Counted from the first letter of the stretch, positions 35,301 through 46,846 are shown. The stretch: DNA of 64,000 nucleotides from Mercurialis annua (GCF_937616625.2 NC_065576.1:9798501-9862500); one strand, 5' to 3'. Translations and numbers: made by a program. The notes: generated by a model from the sequence alone, not told the origin.

Positions 35301-36826
35301 AAGAGGAAAAAAAAATTGTTAGTTGAACGGTTTTATGGATTTGAAAAATTATTTGAAAGTAAGGTGTAACTGTAAATTCAAATACGAATGTTTTGAAAAT
35401 TTTAATGTGTTCTCAAAACTGGAGTTTTCCCAACAGTAATAGTATTTTGTTTTTAAATAAAAAAAAAGGAGTTATAAGATATTAAATTCTTTTAAAGAGA
35501 AGTGGGAAGTTGTAACGTTTTGTGATCTGAATTATTTACCTATAAGTTTGGTTTTGAGCATAACAAATGATCCGATTACTGGTGAATGTGATTTAGGTGA
35601 ACTCTTGTTAGCAAGGTTACTGTAATATTTGGTGAAACAATTTTGAGAATTTCAGTTTGGCTCGGATTTATGAGTTAGCTAAATCGAGAATCATGATGAG
35701 TAGGTTTCGACAATAAAGGTTGGTTGATCGATACTGTTGGTTGTGAATTTTTTGTTGTTGAAAATTTGATATCGTTTTGTTTGGTTGTTTAACCTTTTGT
35801 GTGCGGTAGTTTGTGAAACAAAATTGGTATGTATGTTGTATTTAATTAATTTAGGTAACTTCGGACTGTATGCTTTCTTGGTATGAGTGGAAGAATCTTT
35901 CTAAATGGGTCGGTTTGTATGTAACTTGGAGATTTCGTCATCATAGATTAAAGTGATATATTTTTGGATTGTCGGTAGGTGTGTACGTGTTTATTGATTC
36001 GTTAAGATTGATGGTCTTGTCGAGCTTAGTCCTTGTCGTGTGTACAACTCAATTTTCATGATGCGTTAAAGTTGGCTGATTTATATTGGCGAGAACCTTA
36101 TCTAGTTAATTTTGGACTAGACTGTTCGTTTGATATAACGAGTTTATTTATATCTTTGATATGGGATAATAGGTGTAGAGATGTTAAGTAGGTGACGAGT
36201 ATTGCATGATGTTATTAATGGGGATTTTGAGGTTTTCATTTAAAGTGTTAGATTTTGATATTGTAAGAATTGCGATTTGAGTTTCGGGCTTCTCCTTGCA
36301 CCTTGTCAAGGTTGTCTAGATAGCTGTTTGAAATCGAATGAGTTTAGTAACCTTCCTTGTGAGAATGTTAATGTTTATAGTTGAATAATCTTGGAGGTTT
36401 ATATTTTGTTTAATCAAGTAATAGTTGGAGTACTGAACTGTCGAAATTTTAATTTTGCTTATACGTGGTGTGAAAATTTGGGTTGTTGTTTTATGTAAGT
36501 GGTGATTTGAGTTATCATTCGAGGTACAACGTGTCGAGTTGTGGTTATGCAAGTGCGTAGGTTGATGAGTGGAGGAATGCCTATGGTTTGAGTTTTATTC
36601 GGTTATATAGTTGGGGAGTATACGTAGGGGACGAAGTCCATTATGTGCAATCGTTATCTTTCATTCCTTGAGGTACGTGGGGTTTAGCGCTGCTTCGAAT
36701 GTTCGATGCTATTTTAGTACTTTGGATTTGTGTTATATGTTCTACTTTGGTTGCTTTGTGCGCGTATATTGTGTTTTGTGCTTTGTATTAAAATCGAGGA
36801 CGATTTTGTTTTTAAGTTGGAGAGAA
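32341..36826 (+). other. LARD interior, non-coding
   Basis: About 4.5 kb, T/G-rich, with stops in all frames. Scanned for gag zinc knuckles, the protease D(T/S)G, RT Y/FXDD and integrase HHCC/DDE motifs; none was found. Near 36780-36826, AAATCGAGGACGATTTTG.. resembles the end of a gypsy polyprotein gene plus polypurine tract, which suggests the interior came from a coding gypsy element by replacement or decay. Short frames such as 32394-32663 have no recognisable domain. Confidence 0.7.
32345..32356 (+). promoter_or_regulatory. LARD primer binding site
   Basis: TGGTATCAGAGC, complementary to the 3' end of initiator methionine tRNA. It starts four bases after the 5' LTR, and is the usual primer site of plant copia and Tekay-type gypsy elements. 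Confidence 0.85.
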
Positions 36827-39661
36827 TGTAACACCCCGTATTTTTTCGGCTTGTTACGATGAGTTTTTCAATGTGTTTTGGGTTAATGTTTGGTGGTTTA
36901 GTTCCTTGGAACTTTGGTTTAGGTTGCACAATAGTTATTTCGATGTTTGGGCTTGTTTTGAGTGTGGTTCGGGCCGTGTGAATCGACCTTGGGCTTAAGG
37001 CCCAGAAAATCAATAATTTTGGAAGCAGGGGGTGTATCACGGGCGTGACAGGAGCATCACGGTCGTGATACACCATCACGGGCGCGATTTAGACATCTTG
37101 GGCGCGACGCGGCACTGTAGGGTTCGCTGTTTTGCTATAAATAGCTCCTTAACTCGATTCTTTCAGCCCTTTTTCACCCTATCAGACCTAATGCGACCCT
37201 ACACTCAGATAAACCCTATTTCTATCATTGCTTTATGATCCTTGGTGGTTTTTAACAATTGATTGGTGATTATATATTCGTTTTGCGATTTCTACGCGAT
37301 TTGCTTGTGGTATTCTTCGTTGGTGTGATTGTGACTCTTTTTGCTTCTTGTCCAGACCCTTCCCTAGGGTTTAATACTTATTTAATCTTGTTATTCTTCA
37401 TTCTAAGGTAATGATTTCAATCTCTTATGTATTGGTGAATCGTTGTCATGTGTTTTGCGTAGAATGGCATGATTTAGGGTGTTTTGGAGTTTGGAACTTA
37501 TTGTTCAATGGTCTGAGATTTATGATTTGAATAATATGTTTTAAATGGATTTTAATATGATTATAATATGATGTATTATGATTGGAATTGGATTTGCATG
37601 ATTTAAACAACGAATTGGCTAATTCTAGGTTTGTATGAAATTGATTCGTTTAACGATTTGTTAGTGTTGAATCTGAGTTATTTGGGATATTATGTGTTTG
37701 TGCTACAATGGCTAATGATCTAATGAATTAATATCTAGAAGTGAGAATTGGGTTTGATCTATTTTGTAAAAATCTCTACGATTTGCGAAATTGACAATTT
37801 TATGAAAGTTAAACGCTATAATTGCAAAATGGTTTTCAAATGCTATACCTACTGATATAATATATTCTAAGTGATGTTTTAAAGGTTTTAAATCAGTAAT
37901 AACATACTTTGGTTTGTCGATTGTTGGTTTTGAATCGTTTGGCTAGTTTAGGCAATTTTCGGCAAAATTGCCATGTTTGATTATTTGAGTGCTTTGGCTT
38001 AATTTTGGTTTTATCAAATTGTTAATGGCTGGAAACTTTGTTTATAAAACGGTTTTGAACACATATAAAGATATTAGTTTCATCTTAGGTTGTTGGGTTA
38101 AACAATTTGGTTAAAGGCATGTAAGATGTTATATTGTGTGTATTGTTTTGGCTAAACTATTTTAGGTTCAAGATGAAACTTGAAAGGCGTTAAATCTTTT
38201 GATTCCATTATGTACTTTGGGTGTTACTTGCCAAGTGTTGGCAAGTTATTTGGCTTATTTGCTTATCATGATTTTGGCATTATTAAGTTAGGGAATGAGT
38301 TCTTATTTTAAACTTAGTTTTATTTAAGGATCAGATTTACTATGGTTTTACTTTGGCTTATGGTTGGGTCGGGTTAGACTTGTGTCGCCCGACATGTTGT
38401 GTTGAGCTATACTGCAGTTAAGGCTAACACACTACTTTGGAAAACTCTTTGGTTAAAAGAACTATTTAAGTCATGGAAAGGACTTCTGTTTTGCTTTTAA
38501 GGATAAGAACTCATCTAAGCTAACTTGCCTAAATTGTTTAAAGTGAATGATATGAATTCTTTGGTTTGTTTGGTACATGGATGTTTACCTTACTTGGGTT
38601 GTACTTTAGTTGTGTTCAAGATGCTAGTCCTATGTGGAGTTTAGTATTCTTAGAGTTAGGGATTGTTCGGATTTTGACTTATATATGTTTTAGACCCGTC
38701 CACTGCTCGTGCTTCGGAGTCTACGCAGGGTTAGCTGTTTGCCAAGTTTCACGTGGACAAGCAAGCAGTGAGTTTGTGCTTACTATTTACCGCTTTATTA
38801 AGTAAATTGTTATTTTAATATTAAATATATATATTGTACGTATATTTCGAACTGTTTTTATATTATGACTTCTAGTTGGAACATGCTACCTAATGGGCAT
38901 CATTAGGACTGCGTGCGCACCGGTAATGATCTGGGAAAGGTAATTATGGTAATGTGGTAACTCGGTGTGAGCATAGCTCTCGGGACCAAGTAGAGTAACT
39001 CGGTGTAGCTCAGCTCTCGGGACTCTGGTATAAGTGTGGTCAGTGGTAACTCGGTGTAGCTCAGCTCTCGGGACCAGACCTGTTGGATTATGTTTATTAT
39101 TTAGAATTGTGGATTAGGGTTCCAACTATTATTCGTAATATCGTATTTAAACGTTTTAAACGGTTTCAAAGGTTTTCCACTTAATAAATGTAGATAGTGG
39201 TATAAACTCATCTCAGTATATCTGACCCCGTTGTTTTCCCAATTTTCCCCAGGGTTATGATCTGAGAGAGTCTGGTGATCTCCGCATTTACTTTTCCTCG
39301 GAGGTTTCTTTTATTTTTAATAAAACTATAAACTGTTTTATTCTTAGACCGCAGTAGTAACTAGACGTCTTTATTATTATTATTATATTTTTGTCGTATT
39401 GGTTCGACTGATTTTATTGCTTTGGCATGTTATATTATTTACATTGGTTGATGATAAACCTATTTTAGGCTCGGAATTGAATAAGCATGTTATATTAACT
39501 GTTGAATATTATAACTGTTAGTTTTAGGCTGAAGTCTCGGTTGCCCCCGAATATTGGTTTTCTGCAGGTTTATGTGATAAATGGAAGGCTAGCTACGGGT
39601 TTCGGTACTACATTACCCATACCCTAGCGCCGGTCGCGATTCATAAAAATGGGTCGTGACA
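36827..39661 (+). repeat. LARD 3' LTR
   Basis: 2,835 bp, same length as the 5' LTR, with three differences seen by eye. It is preceded by the purine-rich TTGGAGAGAA and followed by the target duplication and the LINE ORF1 sequence. Confidence 0.93.
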
Positions 39662-40988
39662 ATAATGGAACGTGTATGTTAATGTCTGCCTCCATATACT
39701 TGTAGAACAAGCTTCCTATGCTTCTAGCATTTTCCTCCGTGATTTCATCTGGCGGTAATCCTAAAGCTTGGACCCAGAAGGGAGTTGAATCAAAGCCGAT
39801 TCGATTCAGGGGCATGTTCCCTGGCCATTCCTTGATAATGATGAGTTGATTTTGGATGCTCCATGGTCTTTCGTCCAGGATGTAGCTGTAATCCTCTTTG
39901 TTGGTTAATTTGAGGGTAAAAACATTCTCTGGGTATTTAGCAATAGTTATCTCTCCTTTGAGCCTCCAGCTGGTCTCTATCATATTCTGGATTGCATAAG
40001 CGTTATATTTTTTGTTGCTGTTAGCCAGCACCTTTGCTGCCAGCATCAGTCTAGTTTCCCCAGCTTCCTCCTGGCTTTTCTTTTTAAGCGTTAGACAGGG
40101 TTCTGAAATCTGGATTTGCTGAGTCCTACTGATGAGATCATTTAGTGGCTCTTGAGTATCTGTATTCCCCATCAACCTCATCGTTCCCCCACCTACTTGA
40201 ATTTCAGAGCGGATCCTTGTCGAGTTTGAGTAGTTTGGCAGATTTGCGATGATTTTGTGTGCTGGCGTGACACCATGATCTGCTCTGTGAGAACTCTCTC
40301 CTCTGAAGACAGGAGGTCTTCTGACCACATCTGCAAAAGATGTTTTGATCTCTTTGGCTGGCAGTTTTCCCATTGCATACATCTCTTCCGGGATGGTTGA
40401 TGCGTTCATGTCTGGAATGATAGGATCTTTCTGTGTTGCTGTCATTTTTGGTTTTGGTGGGGCTCGTCCTCTAGCAGACGTGGTGGGGGGTTTTGCTGTT
40501 GTTTTCCTCGGTTGTCTTCCTTTCTTTATCTGAGGAGTAGATGTAGTAGTTGTTCCTGGGATGAATACTGGTGTTTGGGTTGGAATATTTTCCAGACATC
40601 TGTAAGGGTTGGTTGTTTCTGGGATTGGATTTGTAGTAAATAGTCCATGGTTTGTTTGATTGATCTGATTGTTGTTGTTGTTTCCTTCTGCCTGAGACAC
40701 TTGATTAGCTGGATTTGTGTTTTGTGGATTTGGCTGCTGAGTGGTGTTTTTTGGAGGGGGAAAAGGTGGAGCCATGTTCTTGTTGTGTCTTGCTATAATC
40801 TGAAAGTGATTTAAAGGTAATTTGGTATACTGGTGATTTATAAGCAGGAGGGTGATGAAGAAAAGTCTATAGGCGAACTGTCTTTGTGATTTGAGTAGAT
40901 TTTTTAGGATAGACTGATTTTTCCATAATTGAAGTTCTTGTTCATGCGCAAGGGTAGCCGTTTTTTGTTTAATCGATGCACCAGTCAT

Positions 40989-41458
40989 TTTGATTTAGCT
41001 ACTGCAATATTGGCTATTTCTGAGATCGATGCTGCTGATGATGATTATTCTTCTAGGAAATTGATTTGGGATACAAATCGACTAAAGCAAAAGGGATGAA
41101 GAGTCGAAACGGTTGAGATCTATGGATTACCTTGCAAGAAACCTTCACTGTCTGAGATGATTATCCTCTTTAACCTACCGCCGACCTGGTTTTGTACTGC
41201 TTTTAATTTTGGAACTTTAAACTGTAATAAATGCACGAGTTAATCTATAAAGCTGTCTGAGCTTTTAATAGATCCTTCGATGGCTATGAAGATATCAATG
41301 ATCAACACTTGTTAGAGAAAATCCCTCTCCAAGTGTACCATATCTTGGATCCTGAATTGATTTCTTTCCGATCTACAAACCCTAATTTTTAGGGAGAAAC
41401 TCAACTCTTTCCGGCCCAAGTGAAAATTAAATATTTGATCGCATGTATAATCTCTCAA
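40989..41458 (-). other. LINE 5' untranslated region and internal promoter region
   Basis: The 470 bp between the LINE 5' end (next to the target duplication at 41459) and the ORF1 ATG at 40988. Plant L1 elements carry their promoter here. No specific box could be assigned. Confidence 0.6.
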
Positions 41459-41473
41459 TGGAAATCTACCAAA
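41459..41473. repeat. LINE target-site duplication, right copy
   Basis: TGGAAATCTACCAAA, matching 24112-24126 exactly. Confidence 0.9.
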
Positions 41474-41503
41474 TGGCACTATAGTAAATATTTTAACATA
41501 ATT

Positions 41504-41524
41504 TTTGTGTTGTCATTATGAGTA
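41504..41524. repeat. 21-bp direct repeat outside the LINE, right copy
   Basis: Exact match of 24029-24049. See that entry. Confidence 0.6.
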
Positions 41525-42520
41525 ATTTTATCTTTGTTTTAATACTTGAGTAGGTCTTTTTCTAAGGGTAGTTTAAGTTGAGATATTTTTGTTTATAAAT
41601 AGACTAATTTATGGGTTGAAATTGAATAGAAGAATGTTGTGGCAAAGTTGGGATCATTTAAAGCTTAAAAGTTTAAAACAGGTCAAAAATATCATCAATG
41701 AATGTATCCAAAACAAAATGCATCCAGACTATCCTGTATATTAAGGTGCATATGATATACAAGCTCCTTTTTTAAATTTTTTTTATTCACTTTGTACGTT
41801 AAAGCATATCAATTTTATTTTTTTATTTGACTTTACTTTTTATAGATTCTAATAATGAATAAAAACTTGAAAAGGATTCAGCATTAAAAAATGAGATTTG
41901 AAGCAGATTTCTTTAGAAGTTCAATAAGTATGACATAATAGTTCAACACATTCAACAAATCATGAAATTTAATAGTTAGAGCATACTTATGGTTAATTAC
42001 TCGCTTTTAATCTTTATTTGTTATTGGTTTTCTTTTTTGCCACATAATAATAAATGTATTTTATCCTGAAATTAAGTGCAATTATATCATTTACATCACC
42101 CATTTCCAACGCGGATTATTAATATTTCCGAATAATTATAATATTACATAATATATATACATATATATGTTGATGTTATGTTGATCTTTTGTTGCCATTA
42201 TATTAATTTTCCAACATTTATTTAACGTATAGTGCTTCTTTGCCAATTCTAAAATCACCAAAAACTATCTCAATACAAATTAACAAGCTCAGTCATATGT
42301 CAACCAATGATCAACAGAAAATTAATCAAAAATAAACAAAAATTCAGCCAAAAATATAATAAAGTGAGTAATTTAAATTTTAAAATCTATTTTACATCAG
42401 TTTCCAACATTTATTTCATGTACAGTGCCTCTTTCCTAGTGCTCTGATTTATATAAAATTGAATAATAGTTTTAAAGTTAAATTGAAAAGCATAAAAATT
42501 AAGAAGCATGAAATCAGGGT
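41525..42520. other. AT-rich stretch after the MULE gene's broken end
   Basis: The rest of the MuDR transposase (remaining catalytic residues, SWIM finger) should lie here on the minus strand if the gene were whole, but no frame encodes it. Two weakly similar blocks (TTCCAACATTTATTT.. near 42210 and 42402) hint at a local duplication. Confidence 0.4.
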
Positions 42521-42526
42521 TCATAC

Positions 42527-44098
42527 CTTTTGTCTGTCACTCATGAATGCCCAATTAGTGCTCTGATTTATCTCCAAGTCTTGACCCAGCAATTCAAGAA
42601 ACCAGAGCCAATTTTCTTTAGTTTCTCCGTCCACAACAGCCCATGCAATTGGATAGATGCAATCATTTGCATCTATCCCAACAGCCGTAAGCAGTTGGCC
42701 CCCATATAGCCCCTTGGGCCAACAACCATCCACGGAAATGACTCTTCTACACCCATCCTTAAAGCCATCTCTTAAAGGAGCAAGACAAACATACATCCCT
42801 TTAAACACACAATTATCTTGCTTGAACATGACTGTTGAGGTAGGATGTGTTCGCAGAAGCTCCAGTCTATAGTCATAAAGCATATTAAATTGCTCAGTCT
42901 CATCACCATTTATAATGAGCATTGCTGCCTTTTTTGCTCTGTAAGCTATCATTTTTGAGATATCAGCCTTCTGGTTTTCCCTCACTGCTTGCATAATGCC
43001 TTCCAATTTCCATGTAGGGTCTGCCCTAAATTGCTCGAGGTAATGCAAAGATATCCACTTAGTATTGACATGCCTAATATTATGGTCTCTAGAGCAAGAA
43101 TGAGACAAAATTCCATTTTTAATCTGAATTGTGGGGTTGTCTTTGCTAATTAAGGAACTCCAAAGATAAAAAGGACAACCTTTCTTGCATATAGCTTTGC
43201 ATCTTTGCTTGTTATTAGGCTTGAAGTTTATAACATACCTATTCTTTATGCCATAGTTTCTAACCGCCTCTTTAAACTGCTTGAAACTCTTAAATATCAT
43301 ACCAATTTCAAACCTAGGATCACCCATATTTTCTTCCCAAAAATCTGGAAATCTAGACTTACTTGAGCCTTCATTGTCAGAGTCAGAGCACGAATGTAAC
43401 TCCTCTGAACCAGCATACTCAGATGAAGGGCAATCTACTTGACCTTCATGTTCAACAGCCTCATATTCATTATCAGCTCCAGGTGGAACAACAGGCTCAG
43501 GTGGAGCAGCAGGTTCAAAATTTTCTTCATTTTCCATATCTTGTTCATTATCATGATCCTCGTCCTCATTAAAATCATAATCTGAATCATTTATATCACT
43601 ATCTTCCCCAAGATAATCTGCATCTGCAACATCTGTATTGACAACACGGTCATTCAAAGCCAACCTAGCCTCAACATTGACTATTCTAGTCGGACCCACG
43701 GCTCGACTCATTGTAATTACATCCAAATCAATTTCAATCCTCCTTAAATGGCCCTCTGTGTTCTCAGGTATCCAGCAATAGAAAAAATCATCATCTTCTA
43801 ACCCTAACGCTTTACCCATACTCACAATCTCAATCTTTGAAATCCTGTCTTCACAACACCAGTCAATGTACCCTAAAATCCTACGGTCATAACCATCATG
43901 ACGATCTATCACATTCCTGAACATTCGAATTGAAAAAAACTCGGCATGACCCGCTGCAATGAAACACAACATCCCATTCTTAAACCTAATTTAAAAAACT
44001 AAAATAGAAATAAACAAAGCATTTGTAAATATTAGTAACTTACAGTAGTCAGGTCCTCCACTAAGCTCAAATCGTTCAATCCAATTGGGCAATGCCAT
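42527..44098 (-). pseudogene. MuDR-type (MULE) transposase gene, 3'-truncated
   Basis: Exon 1 is 44098-44044 (MALPNWIERFELSGGPDY, donor GTAAGT) and exon 2 is 43953-42527 (acceptor TTGCAG, donor GTATGA), joined in frame to about 494 codons. After an N-terminal region and an acidic linker (DEDHDNEQDMENEE) comes the MuDR DNA-binding domain (DPRFEIGMIFKSFKQFKEAV.. C-x3-C-x3-C..). The start of the MULE catalytic domain follows (VISVDGCWPKGLYGGQLLTAVGIDA.., with the first catalytic Asp in VDGC). The frame reaches MSDRQK and an intron donor; no later exon with the second Asp, Glu or SWIM finger is present. A matching inverted terminal repeat lies upstream at 45347. Truncated, therefore inactive. Confidence 0.85.
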
Positions 44099-45237
44099 GG
44101 TCAGAAATTGCTGATTGAATTTGTATGTTTTGGCTTTGTGTATAGTGTATAAAAAATAGCAAAAAACTGCACCAAAACAGCTCTTATTATTTCCCGACTG
44201 AACTTTTAAAATGGCATCCTCCAGACCACACAATATCAAAATCAAAATGAATTGGGACTAAAATTTGATACAAAAGCATCAACAGATGACATATAGATGC
44301 ATGCACATATCCTACAAATTATGCAAAGACTAATAATTAAATCAGAACTTTTGGCTATCACTTAAAATGCTAAATGCATTTTCTTTTAACTATTATAAAT
44401 TGATTAGAGCTTCTAAAAAAATGATTAATTTTGAATGTAATTTGTACATACTGTTGTCTTACAAAAAACAAGTGAGATTTTAGTAAATTTTCACCTGCTT
44501 AGTAACAAATTAACCAAAGGATTAAGTGGAGACTAATACATTTGCCTTTAGTGATATTTACGTATATAAGGTCATTCACAGTATCAATGTTTCTTCCTTT
44601 CCTCTATAATGCCACGCATATGATAAATTCAGAGTTATTTTCAAAATGTCTAAAGTAAAGTCAAAATTTATCATGATAACAATTAAAGAGCAGTCTGATT
44701 AAAACGTCCACACGGGTAAAAAAACAATACAATTGTATTGCAAAATAAACAACCTATGATCATGGGATGGAGGAGTATTATCATTATTTTTTTCCTCAAC
44801 ATCAGCACAAGAATTGAAGAATAAATCTTTTATAAAGAAAAATAGAAGAGTAAAGGAAAATAAAAAGTACCTGAAATTGGTCGCCGAAAAACTTATGCTT
44901 TGTGTTTGCTTCAATTTCAACTATTAATGAGAGAAAGAGGGATGTAATATTTTGAAATTAGGGTTCATAATAGAAATAGGGATGTTCATGAGGGAAAGAA
45001 TCTAGCGCATTTTTTAAAATTAGGGTTCAATCAAAAACCCAATTTGTGAGAGATGAAACAGAACACAAAACATGTAATTTGATAACTATTTGAAACGCTG
45101 TATTTCATTAAGGAAGCTGACATGGCAAGAAATATGACATGGCACCTATGGTTGGTATCTAGGTGGAGGAGAGAGGGATAGTTAGGAGATTTTGGTGTCC
45201 ATCTAAGCAAAAAATTGCCGGAATTCATTTACAGATC

Positions 45238-45347
45238 TGCCGGTGTAAGTTTTTAATGAGTACAGTGACTATTTTGTTACGTTTTAAAGTTCGGTAACTA
45301 TTTTGTAGTGTTCTGCAAAGTACAGTGACCCCGAAAATCAATAACCC
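45238..45347 (-). repeat. MULE terminal inverted repeat (5' end of the transposase element)
   Basis: Read on the minus strand from 45347: GGGTTATTGATTTTCGGGGT, then CACTGTACTTTGCAGAACACT and a TAGTTACCGAACTTTAAAACG block. The same order of blocks forms both ends of the MITE at 49381-49744. It lies about 1.25 kb before the transposase ATG, the normal place for a MULE end. The opposite end was not found. The flanking 9 bp are ACATAACAT (45348-45356). Confidence 0.65.
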
Positions 45348-45356
45348 ACATAACAT

Positions 45357-45539
45357 AATATAAAGTAACAAAACAAATATTATTTCTTTCATAAAATTCA
45401 ATTCCAGTTATACTGCATATAATGAGTTGAATGTTGATTTTAGGTTGATTTTAAATTGATATTAAGTTGATATCAGCTTTAATTATTCTACATAAAATAA
45501 AATTTAATACTATTTTAAAATTAAGTTTATACTCTTTAG
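45357..45539. other. Intergenic DNA
   Basis: Short AT-rich stretch with no support for any feature. Confidence 0.25.
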
Positions 45540-45540
45540 T

Positions 45541-45955
45541 AGAGCTGAGAAAAAAAATCGACGACCAAATTAACTAACCGAGCTGATGAATTTCGGTATG
45601 TTCAATTTGGTCAGTCAATTTGGTTTTATTTAAAAAAAATTCGGTTATTCAGTTATTGATTTGGTTTGAATTTTAAATTATTCAAATTAACCGTGCCGAC
45701 AGTAACCGAAATTTTAATTTTTTTTTAATTGTTTTGGACTTTTTTTGAATGTTTCTTCATAATTTTATTTGTTTTAACCGAACCGACCAAATTAACCGAT
45801 CTATTTGGTCGGTTCAATTCTATTTTATTCGGTCGGTTTGGTTATGTGTTAAAATTTCTTATTCACCCGATTCGATTTTGGCTATTCGGCCAAGTGATTA
45901 AACAGTTAAGGGGGTGTTGGTTCGGTTTTGACCGAAACGACCGAATGGTCACCCC
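45541..45955. repeat. hAT-like non-autonomous element, degraded
   Basis: The ends AGAGCTGAGAAAA and TGGTCACCCCT roughly resemble hAT termini (TAGGGGTGAGCA type). The interior is full of ACCGAA/TTCGGT and AATTTGGTC motifs in both orientations, as in hAT subterminal DNA. I found no 8-bp duplication, so the ends may be lost. Frames inside are composition artefacts. Confidence 0.4.
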
Positions 45956-46558
45956 TAAAAAAACACATAAGAAAAAAAGACATACAAGAATTAGAATCTA
46001 TATCATAAAAAGTTGTATTATTATGAAATTTGCTTCATAAAAAGGAAGCTAACTCTAGATTAATAAAAAGGAAATCAAATTTTTAATATGTATGGTAAAA
46101 AGTTGTATTATTATGAAATTTAATAGTTTAGTGACTTCAATTAAATTTTTCAATATTTAATAATTTTTTAATTTTGTGAAAAAAGACAAAAAAAATTAGT
46201 TTTTAGTTTCGAAAAGTAAATGAAATTAAGAAAAATTGTAAGAAAAGTAAAATAAATTACATTGGATATATAAGCCACTTATCTCATAAAATTACATTTA
46301 TATTTACATTTGTGTGAAAAATAAGTTTGACTATTATATTGAAATTTATATTTTCAGTTAAGTTTTTTAATTAGTTTACTAACACTAAATCTAAATGAAA
46401 ATAGTAAAATATAAACAAAAATAATAATAAAAAGTTATATCATTTGATTTTTAAATAAAAAAATAAATATTATTTATAATACTTTAGAGTTCCTCATAGT
46501 AATATTTACTAAATTGTATTATGAAAATGGGTATTGGAGCGTTGTGTTATTTTTTTTT
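45956..46558. other. AT-rich intergenic DNA
   Basis: A near-direct repeat TATGGTAAAAAGTTGTATTATTATGAAATTT occurs near 46005 and 46090. Nothing else supported. Confidence 0.3.
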
Positions 46559-46846
46559 AAGGTTAATTGGAAATTAAATTATGAATTTTACTCTAATTTG
46601 CAATTATAACATGAAATTTAAAACTTGGCAATATCAGTAACCAACTTTCATTTTTTGGCAAATTGGTACACCGATCTAAAAAATATTGACATGGACATTG
46701 TAATGTGCCGCCACGTATCATTGCACTTGGTCGGTGTATCAATTTACCAAAAAATAAAAATTGGTTGTCGACATTGCCAAATTTTACAGTTCGTGTTGTA
46801 ATTATAAATTTAGGTAAAGTTCGTGATTTAATTTGCAATTAACCTT
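46559..46846. mobile_element. Foldback MITE upstream of the sulfate transporter
   Basis: The left arm AAGGTTAATTGGAAATTAAA.. faces ..ATTTAATTTGCAATTAACCTT at the right end. Inner arms pair across AACTTGGCAATATC / GACATTGCCAAATTTTA and GGCAAATTGGTACACCGA / TCGGTGTATCAATTTACC. The centre has a GC-richer CCGCCACGT. It lies about 500 bp before the transporter ATG, so it may contribute promoter sequence. Confidence 0.65.

Larger units (their letters stand above)
29506..39661 (+). mobile_element. LARD-like LTR retrotransposon without gag/pol (10,156 bp)
   Basis: Two LTRs of 2,835 bp each (29506-32340 and 36827-39661) start TGTAACACCCCG and end GGGTCGTGACA. By eye they differ at only three positions. 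The primer binding site TGGTATCAGAGC (32345-32356) follows the 5' LTR, and a purine-rich stretch (GTTGGAGAGAA) precedes the 3' LTR. The 4.5-kb interior has no frame with gag, protease, RT, RNase H or integrase motifs. Host flanks share ATAA (29502-29505 and 39662-39665; AATAA if the LTR is taken to end in ..GAC). LTR ends and primer site match Tekay/Del chromoviruses, the probable source of proteins for its movement. Confidence 0.92.
28270..40988 (-). pseudogene. LINE ORF1: DUF4283/zinc-knuckle gag-like protein, split by LARD
   Basis: Part 1 is 40988-39662; part 2 resumes at 29501 (after one copy of the duplicated target) and runs to the TGA at 28272-28270. The lengths are 1327 and 1232 nt, together 853 codons in one frame without a stop. 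The first half has a Pro/Gln/Asn-rich N-terminus (about 1-200) and a DUF4283-like region (ETRLMLAAKVLA..; ..EDYSYILDERPWSIQNQLIIIKEW). The second half starts with the knuckle region: KYEKMPDLCYYCGIFGHTKYTC, a CCHC zinc knuckle, then a low-complexity tail. ORF1 proteins bind the LINE RNA. The present 454-aa frame reads into the LTR and stops there. Confidence 0.9.
24127..41458 (-). mobile_element. Full-length L1-type LINE, split by a LARD-like element
   Basis: On the minus strand: 5' UTR (41458-40989), ORF1 (from 40988, resuming after the LARD and ending at 28270), ORF2 (28273-24182) and a short 3' tail ending in poly(A) at 24136-24128. A perfect 15-bp duplication TGGAAATCTACCAAA (24112-24126 and 41459-41473) bounds it, showing target-primed insertion of a full-length copy. 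Without the 10,156-bp LTR element and its duplicated target, it is about 7.2 kb, normal for plant L1 elements. Damage seen: the LTR insertion in ORF1 and one in-frame TAA in ORF2. Confidence 0.94.

Noticed and set aside
24029..41524. Reading the 21-bp repeat as the LINE target duplication
   Set aside because: The 15-bp duplication at 24112-24126 and 41459-41473 directly abuts the poly(A) tail and the 5' end, so it is the true LINE duplication.
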